This document shows, in pieces, positions 57,483 to 64,000 of a stretch of 64,000 nucleotides of DNA. The stretch's first letter is position 1, and every line of letters starts with the position of its first letter. The position numbers were made by a program, and so were the translations under genes. Where the stretch lies: positions 118,501 through 182,500 of the forward strand of contig JAEMWC010000965.1 in NCBI GenBank assembly GCA_016490735.1. Reading direction: 5' to 3'. Source of the stretch: Pachyseris speciosa (lineage: Eukaryota > Cnidaria > Anthozoa > Scleractinia > Pachyseridae). The notes below the pieces were generated by a model. That model was not told the origin of the DNA. It made no database searches and worked only from the letters and a program-made list of their open reading frames with translations.

Positions 57483-58748
57483 TGGGCAAGGGAAGGATGA
57501 GAAATTTTGTTCGCTCGTCCCAATCATATGGGAGCCTAGAACAGGCTAAAAAACGGCTCAGTAATAAAGAAGTTCATCGTTCCTCTATTTTTATATTTCT
57601 TGACATACATAACAGAAGGGCTATAGGCAGAGTGCTATATTCAAATCGCTGTTCGAGTCACAAAAATACGGGGAAAAATAAATTTTCATACAAGTGTCAA
57701 GTATTGAAAATAATCACTTTAACTTTTTGAGAAAATTTGTTACTTTATGCTAGCCAAACGTTTCGAAAGACAATCAAACTAAAGCGACCAAATCTTCTTT
57801 ATATATCACTGGCCAAAAAAATCAGTTTTGCTTAAAAAAAACTTTAAGTTCCCTGGATCGTATTCTCTCCTTTAGGTAAAATTTCGTTATTTTATCCATA
57901 ATAATTTAAGCGCCGTATCAGTGTTTGTTTGTTGAACACTGATACCGCGAAAAAAACCTAATCTGTATAACTTCTTATATTAACGATTACATCATTTAGG
58001 TTACATAAGAGTCATAAGACATTATCGAAGTAATCAGCGACTTGATGGTTCTAACAGTGATTTCGTCTGTTCGAAAAAAGATTGTTTGATTGCAATATCA
58101 GAAGACACTTTGTGCTCTGTGATTGTTCCTTATCTTATCTGATTTAAAAAAATTAATTTCCCACGAAACCGAAATTATGATCTGCCTGCAATTTGCATAA
58201 TCGCGGAAAGCAAAGGGATCCAGATTATTCTACCATATTTACACCTTGATCGCGAAAATTACTCTATACAAACAAAAAACGTCTAGGTTCATTTCGATGA
58301 TCATTGAATTGAAAACACAAATGTTATTAAAAGTTAGATCTCATCTTATTTTGATGACTTATTTCATTCTGTCCTTGAAAAGTTAAACTTTTCTAGACTG
58401 GAACAAGCGTTACATCACGCAAAACAACTGTTTCACACAAAGTGCTCTGTAGCAATGGTTTTCACACAAAGTGTTCTGTAGCAATGGTTTTCATCGTGAA
58501 AACTGGCAAATTTATCACACGTACAAAATATAGGAGCACCAAGTATGACACTCAAGTCATACCAACGCCAAATTCTCACCTTATAAAAATTGCTGCTATT
58601 AACAATTCTAAACTATCTGTCATGTACAATGACTTTAGCCTCAGTCTGTTAATTGGGTACAACCTTTATAGAGATCTAGTGATGTTTAAGCGTTTGTGGT
58701 ATTAAACTGGGGAAGGTTATTTGGACTGAGAAAGCAGAGTTAAAGTGG

Positions 58749-59924
58749 TTATACATAGGCGATAGTGTGTTTCGTTTCCTCATCATCCTCCCCAAGATTT
58801 ACAACATAGGTATTTCCTCGTGTTCCTTTCTCAAAACTTACAGGTGAATCAGAATCACGGTCAATATCTTCTTGCGTTTCCATACTCAACAAAGACGATT
58901 CCGATATCGTTTTAAACATTTTTCCTTCGTAGTAGTCCTTGGCAGAGACCTGAGGGGTATCGGGAACTGGGCGAGTATCGTCAAACACCGAAAAATCGAT
59001 ACGATATCGACCAGACTTCCACTTGCTTTCATCAGTGGTGTTAATAAACTCGTGTCCCCATAATATTTCATCCGCAATGTAGGACGTTCTCGCTTGCACA
59101 AGCATGCTTGTCGCTTCTACCGTGCCTTCAAGAACCACAACGATCTCGAAATCACAGTTCAGTAGTTCCTTAGGGTGCATTTCGTAGAGAGGACTGTTCT
59201 CATCTATCACGTGAACGATTGTAAGTGGTAAGATAAGAAACAGTATACTATCGAGCTGGTTTTCCTCGCATAACCAGTCGATCCCAACCGGTAGATTCTG
59301 TTGATAAAATGGCAATTCAAGACCTTCTCGAGTTTTCCTTTTACGAAAGAGCTGAACTCGAACATGGGCTTCTAGTATCTGGCTTTTGCGGACGTCGCCA
59401 ACGCGAAACATTAGACACATCTTGCCGTCACGTAGCGCAACGACGGCGTGTCGAGAGAATAAAATTGTCTCTGCACGATTTCTTGGCCGCGACAGTTTAG
59501 CGAAAATAAGACCCAACATAAATGCACCGATTATAAAACCTAATAACGACTGCAAGTTTAATAAAATCACAGCTTCCGGGCATTCGGGTGTGATCTGTCG
59601 ACCACCATAGCCGATAGTTGTTTGAGTTTCAAGTGAGAACAGAAACGCGCTCGTAAACGAGTCCACATTATCGACGCAAAACTTGTCTCCTCGTAGATAA
59701 GTTATTAACCACCATAAAACGCCAAATAACAGCCAACTGCCGGAATACATTGAGACGTAGACAAAACTAATCCAGCGCCATTTAGAGTCAATCAAGGTGG
59801 TAAACAAATCAGAGACGTACATGCCATGTTTCTGAGGAACTAGTGAAGCGACAACTTTTAGTCCTCCGTGCTTGCCTACAAGCCGTCGTTTCTTCGCGTG
59901 TTTTGTAGAAAAAACTCTCTTCAT
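58749..59924 (-). CDS. Inward-rectifier potassium channel (Kir D), intact, intronless
   Basis: 391 residues, plasma-membrane Kir subunit. Seen: KKRRLVGKHGGLKVVASLVPQ N-terminal block, slide helix, M1 (~50-78), pore helix SAFLFSLETQ, filter TIGYG (103-107), M2 with Gly133 at the rectification-controller position (LLGFIIGAFMLG), RPRNR PIP2 region, and the full cytoplasmic domain, ending KHTIAYV. ATG 59924 overlaps the stop (TGA) of an upstream frame as ATGA. Lacks the post-M1 intron. Closest in body to Kir A in having TIGYGGRQITP, but near Kir B at the C-terminal domain. Gly predicts weak rectification at that site (inference). Confidence 0.96.
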   Translation of the reverse strand: MKRVFSTKHAKKRRLVGKHGGLKVVASLVPQKHGMYVSDLFTTLIDSKWRWISFVYVSMYSGSWLLFGVLWWLITYLRGDKFCVDNVDSFTSAFLFSLETQTTIGYGGRQITPECPEAVILLNLQSLLGFIIGAFMLGLIFAKLSRPRNRAETILFSRHAVVALRDGKMCLMFRVGDVRKSQILEAHVRVQLFRKRKTREGLELPFYQQNLPVGIDWLCEENQLDSILFLILPLTIVHVIDENSPLYEMHPKELLNCDFEIVVVLEGTVEATSMLVQARTSYIADEILWGHEFINTTDESKWKSGRYRIDFSVFDDTRPVPDTPQVSAKDYYEGKMFKTISESSLLSMETQEDIDRDSDSPVSFEKGTRGNTYVVNLGEDDEETKHTIAYV

Positions 59925-60157
59925 CCTGTCTTTTTTATTTCTGGTCTTAGGCCACTGTTCCGGTGGTTACTAGTCCCGTTAGGCTGATGTATTTTTATCT
60001 CTTTGAGTTCGAAGTTTTCACCACGGTCACCGTCACTTGACTCATCCATGTTTGAAGAAACAAACACTTCCGAATACTCCGCCTCACACAAATCCGCCTC
60101 TCGCTCCTGCCAGTTGAATCTGTTTGACTTGCGAGGCCTGTTTGAAAAAGAACACAT
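59921..60157 (-). other. Upstream open frame overlapping the Kir D start
   Basis: Open frame in the -1 register with EIKIHQPNGTS, similar to EKIHQPNAME upstream of Kir B exon 1. A canonical slippery word AAAAAAG (A AAA AAG) lies 13 bp before the TGA. Possible N-terminal exon, uORF or frameshift region. A splice-acceptor-like TTTTTCAAACAG is at its 5' end (~60140). Confidence 0.45.
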
Positions 60158-62998
60158 CTTGAACAGCTAATATTCAATTAAAACAATCGCGAAGGAGCTG
60201 ACCAGAGAAGTCTGGACTGACCTCCGTTCGAGTTTTGAACAGTTTACGTGAAAGGTACCTGAATTTCAGTGCGCTACAGTTGCAATGCTAAAGGTCGCGT
60301 CTCGATGAAACAGAAAGAAACGTGCTCTGAAGAATGATCTGCATCGATATGTAAACTTTCCGTTTTCAACAATTTTAAACAGGTTATTGTGAAAGTATGC
60401 AGTGCAATCCTTCACTTGTGAATGATATTATGACGGGTGTGAATATTGGTCATCAGACACCAAGACCAATCGGACGGTCAAGCCCCGTAATTACCTACCC
60501 TATGGCTCATATTTCTCCTACGTCGCTCGAAGTGAACACGAAGTTTAATAGTGTGTTGTGAGTCGTCCCTTGTTCATTTATCGCTATGTTAATTTAATTT
60601 GTCTCGCCCGTGGGAGTTTCGATGAATAATAGCAGTACATCATTTACATTTGCATATGCTGAGGCAAGTCGAAGGAACATGTGACCTTTTCTGTTTTCAG
60701 ATCTGTTGTTGTCTGGGGCAACCGGAAAGATCGCACTGTCACGAGTTCCAACTTTCTGTAGGTACCATGTGTATCACGAGGACCCTGGCTTACCTTCCCC
60801 TGAACGACAATGAAAGAGGTGTGGCTGTGTTCAAACGACAAATGCCCAGTTCAGGCAACGAGCCTCACAGTTCCTCACAGCTGATCGCTAATTATGCACC
60901 TTTAGGAATACTTTAGGCCGACAATGAGAGACACTGTTTACAGATAGGCTATGGAAAGACTCGGTGCATTCATTCAAGAAGCCGGTATCTGACATTGATC
61001 ATAAATATTTTCTGAAAGAATGCCTCGAAGGTTCCAACTCAATAATTTGACAAACGGAATCAAATGAGTTCCGAAACTGGCTAGAGTACGTTCGCGTTTC
61101 TTCTTGGTGTTTAATTCAATTCAATTCAATTTTTATTCACACTTATTTGGCTGAAATACAAATGTTTGTAATAGAAATAAATAAATAATCAACAAGCAGA
61201 GCATTATATTATGTGATTTTACCTTCTAGGGGAGAAGTGCGTAGTGGCCAAAGGAGCAAGGCTTTCGTGTTGGCCACTACCTCTGTGCAATTACAGATAT
61301 GGGGGAAGTAGAATGTAACACTAATTATAGAGCTCTGGTGATTAAGAAATTTTCTTTCACTATGTTTTTCTAACAGAGGAATCCGATTCTTCTGTTTCTG
61401 GCTTCAAGAGGCGGTTTCATCTTAGAAAGCTTTGAGGGCAAATAAAACTGTTTCTTATAGATTATTGGCATAGATCAGTTTTAAATGGTGAGGATAGTCC
61501 AGCTAAACAGACAACCCTGGAACCCTGGAATCAGTCGGTAACACCCTGACGAAGAACGAGTGTGTCTGTAACTGCATTGCATGACATTCCCGAACATAAA
61601 TTTAATAATGGAACTTTGTTTCTTGTAATCAGTTAATGACGTTTTGTTTTCCTAAGCACGCAATCTATTATAGCAACGCCTTTATCGCAAGTTTAGTTAG
61701 TAGGCTCAAGTTGTCGGAAAGTTCAGATCACCTTGTTCGTATTAGTAGTTGTTGCACGAACATCGAGGTTCTTGGACAAGCTACGGCATAGCAGGACTGT
61801 TATGTAAGTTTTTAACTTCTTTCTTCTACTAAAAAGCCAATTTGCTGTTTTATAAATTCATCGATTTATAGGAAGTTTCAACAAAGTATTTTTAGTGCCT
61901 CATGGCATGGATCATTTTGGTTAATTTAAGGCAGTGATTCTTGCACGTTGATCTCTCTGTATTCGCTATTATTTTAGCTTGATTTGTTATAAGACATTCT
62001 TCGCCTAGTTATACATTGAATTTTGTAGTAATTTTGATCATATATACTGCTGAGAACATACGATTTTGTGAAAGAATGATCGGAATGTCGCGTGTCTTAG
62101 ATGTTGAGTTTTAGCTTCTTCTTTGTATTATTAATTTCAGTTTACGATATGATCTTGGAATAAACCTCAAGTGATTGTCCGTAAAATATATATTGCTTGT
62201 TGGTGCGTCGATACTAGACAAGTTCGTTGTATGTTTGGTTCTGGTGTTTCGACCGCCGCAACAGTGTCTTTCGAAATATTGAAGGGTTTTAAATACATAT
62301 ATGTTCCTTTCCGTATAACCAGCCTTCCTTTTATACTTTTCATCACAATTTCATACCTAGTTAGAAAATGTTTTATAAGAAAAACAATACATAAAGTGGT
62401 TATAAACATGGTGAAGCAATGCATTTTATGAAATCTGGCTTGACGTATCGTATGTGCATGGCAACATACATTTTAGAAAGTAACCATTATGACATGAAAA
62501 ACTACTTATATTTAAAAAGAAATTGCGAGTGATCTAGGTAAGACTAAAAATAGCAGTAAAGTCGAGTTCAATTGTTGTATAAACAAGTTTTCTTTTATCT
62601 TGCAATGGTAATAAGTTTTTCCTGACGCGAGGATTTCAAAATGATCCCATTTTCAGTATGTCCAGTAACCATAATATGATCAGCAATAGCTGATGTGAGT
62701 TTCTGTTTGGAGAGCGCTTTGAAATGTTCAGTTGCCACAAGTCAGATTTCATAAAATGCATTGCTTCACCATGTTTATAACCGCTTTATGTGTTGTTTTT
62801 CTTGTAAAACTTCGATGGCCGAAGGACTAGAGTCTCTATGATATAGTTAGAAAGTGGTTTCTGTAGATGAAGCCACTGGGAGTATGACCACGCCCCTGAG
62901 TGCATCACAGGACACTCAGCATAAAGCAGCCGGAATGGATGCTAAACTTTAGTTTATCAACGGATTTGATAATGTAAATTGACCATCGTCAAGAGATT
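60158..62998. other. Intergenic, upstream of Kir D
   Basis: No gene recognised. Contains a LINE 3' UTR-like segment at 61113-61420 (minus). Kir D promoter presumed at the left end. Confidence 0.5.
61113..61420 (-). mobile_element. LINE 3' UTR fragment
   Basis: The minus strand ends AATAAAAATTGAATTGAATT, a repeated-tail 3' end typical of LINEs. No coding part recognised. Confidence 0.5.
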
Positions 62999-62999
62999 C

Positions 63000-63060
63000 A
63001 AAAAGCTGACGTTTCGAGCGTAAGCCGTTCGTCAGAGCGAATCGAGAAATTGTGAGTTGT
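63000..63060 (-). repeat. Penelope-type repeat segment with hammerhead-like words
   Basis: The minus strand reads CTGACGA (63035-63029), a 13-nt segment, then GAAAC (63015-63011) followed by GTCAG. This order is like the repeats of Penelope-like retroelements as I recall them. A complete ribozyme is not demonstrated. Confidence 0.45.
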
Positions 63061-63412
63061 GTATGATTTGTACACAGAAGATGGAGCTACTCTATTGTTC
63101 AGTTGTTGGTAACGTGGTAACGTGAAAAACAAGAAGAAATTAATTGAATTAAAAGCGTTTGTTGATACCGTGGGGATTGAGGGTGCCGATTTGAAAAATG
63201 AATTTTTACGGCTTTCCGTGGTCCTTGATGTAGGAAAGGCCGTAGATCGACATGTCGTGTTGTTTGGAACGTTTAGGGAGATGTCAGGCGACTGGTTTGG
63301 ATGCGTCTTAGCATTGTCATCGTTTCTCGACATCTCGTAAGTGCTCGGAATCGATCGCCTAATCGTCTTCCTTTTTCGCTGATGTATAAGTTCAAGTTAT
63401 GCATAATGTTTT

Positions 63413-63462
63413 CAGGCTTCATTTTTACTACTGCTTAAGTAGTGTTCATAACTGCGATGATC
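63413..63462 (+). repeat. SINE body fragment
   Basis: CTACTGCTTAAGTAGTGTTC and ATAACTGCGATGATCA, same as 51367-51430 but without the tRNA-like head. Confidence 0.65.
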
Positions 63463-63755
63463 ATTTTTAAAAAAAATCAGTTTACTCCAAAAAACGAAAA
63501 GAGACTTGAAAAGAGCGCGTTATGCATTGTTTTGATGTCACGGTGTACAAAGCTCTAGATGGCTACCTTAATTTGAACTTAGCTCTGTTTCTGAATTTTT
63601 ATTCCTAGGCTGATGATGATGACGATGATTTTATTTTTGACTCAGCTCAGTTTTACACGACATATAAGTTAAGTTTACATGGGCAACTAAATACAGTGCA
63701 ACTAGTCAGACAGGTTTTGACATGTTGATGATTATTCGTTAAAGTCGAACTTTGC

Positions 63756-63888
63756 ACCACTAAATTTAAACACAGCTATTTAAACAGAATTGTAGGAATA
63801 TGGAATTCTTTACCCTTGGAGGGTAAGATTTGCACCCAGTCTGGCAGCTTTGAACCTTGGATTAAAAAAATATATATGACGTCATAAA
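63756..63888 (+). mobile_element. LINE 3' relic (reverse transcriptase C terminus)
   Basis: Encodes KFKHSYLNRIVGIWNSLPLE, then a stop after ~40 residues; WNSLP is the standard LINE C-terminal signature. Confidence 0.7.
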
Positions 63889-64000
63889 AGGGGTGGGGAA
63901 AGGGGGCTGAGCTTGTCTTATTTAATTATTATAATATTGTGTAGCTTACTTATATGTACTTTTACTACATTTTTAGATTAGCTTATATTTATTATTAGTA

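Larger units (their letters stand above)
55831..58748. other. Intergenic between Kir D and Kir C
   Basis: No gene recognised. Fold-backs at 56693-56789 (AAGCCCGCCGCACACGT) and 57386-57482 (TTGCTGGAAGCATGGTTAG). G run at ~56500-56513. The Kir C 5' flank and Kir D 3' UTR lie at its ends. Confidence 0.5.

Noticed and set aside
59921..59960. Firm claim of programmed -1 frameshifting in Kir D
   Set aside because: The slippery word is present but not conserved in Kir B or C, and splicing or downstream initiation is simpler.
62171..62431. 86-codon frame near 62.3 kb
   Set aside because: Hydrophobic but unsupported; a similar-length frame exists on the other strand and no homology is recognised.

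Overview
This is a eukaryotic, AT-rich, repeat-dense window with intron-containing genes. Intron/exon structure, low GC, tRNA-derived SINE-like repeats, many 3' LINE ends and a clustered inward-rectifier potassium channel family suggest a cnidarian, most likely an anthozoan such as a stony coral. The taxon is inferred from gene and repeat style, not proven.

Layout. 0-6 kb: the first exon of mitochondrial adrenodoxin reductase (FDXR, minus) lies head-to-head with a complete five-exon GPN1 gene (plus), whose intron 1 holds a 50-bp satellite split by a fold-back element. 7-8.5 kb: a decayed SF1 (UvrD-like) helicase pseudogene cut by a MITE. 9.5-16.3 kb: a complete four-exon DRC10/IQCD gene (axonemal nexin-dynein regulatory complex). 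16.7-17.8 kb: two inverted copies of a short element with 6-bp target-site duplications (TSDs). 19.1-20.3 kb: intact intronless Kir channel A. 24-26.8 kb: a LINE with one in-frame stop. 26-33 kb: no gene recognised, nested MITEs and LINE tails. 33.1-48.8 kb: Kir channel B (minus), two exons split by a 14.7-kb intron. That intron contains two large DNA transposons in opposite orientation, AH1 (7.9 kb) and AH2 (4.7 kb), each with its own perfect 9-bp TSD. They carry a RecQ-type helicase gene and a zinc-finger transposase-like gene. 52.9-55.8 kb: Kir C (minus), broken by three single-base homopolymer shifts. 58.7-59.9 kb: intact intronless Kir D (minus). 60-64 kb: repeats only.

How it fits together. 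Four Kir paralogs sit in 41 kb. B and C share an intron directly after transmembrane helix 1; A and D lack it. The residue at the M2 'rectification controller' position differs (A Ser, B Asp, C Asp, D Gly), which predicts different rectification strength. The two large transposons share the same disabling lesions (frameshift at the helicase Walker A, frameshift in the transposase, a TGA near the helicase C terminus) yet have different TSDs. They therefore look like copies of an already defective parent mobilised in trans. Several small elements in the window share their TAG...CTA termini and 9-bp TSD and are probably non-autonomous relatives.
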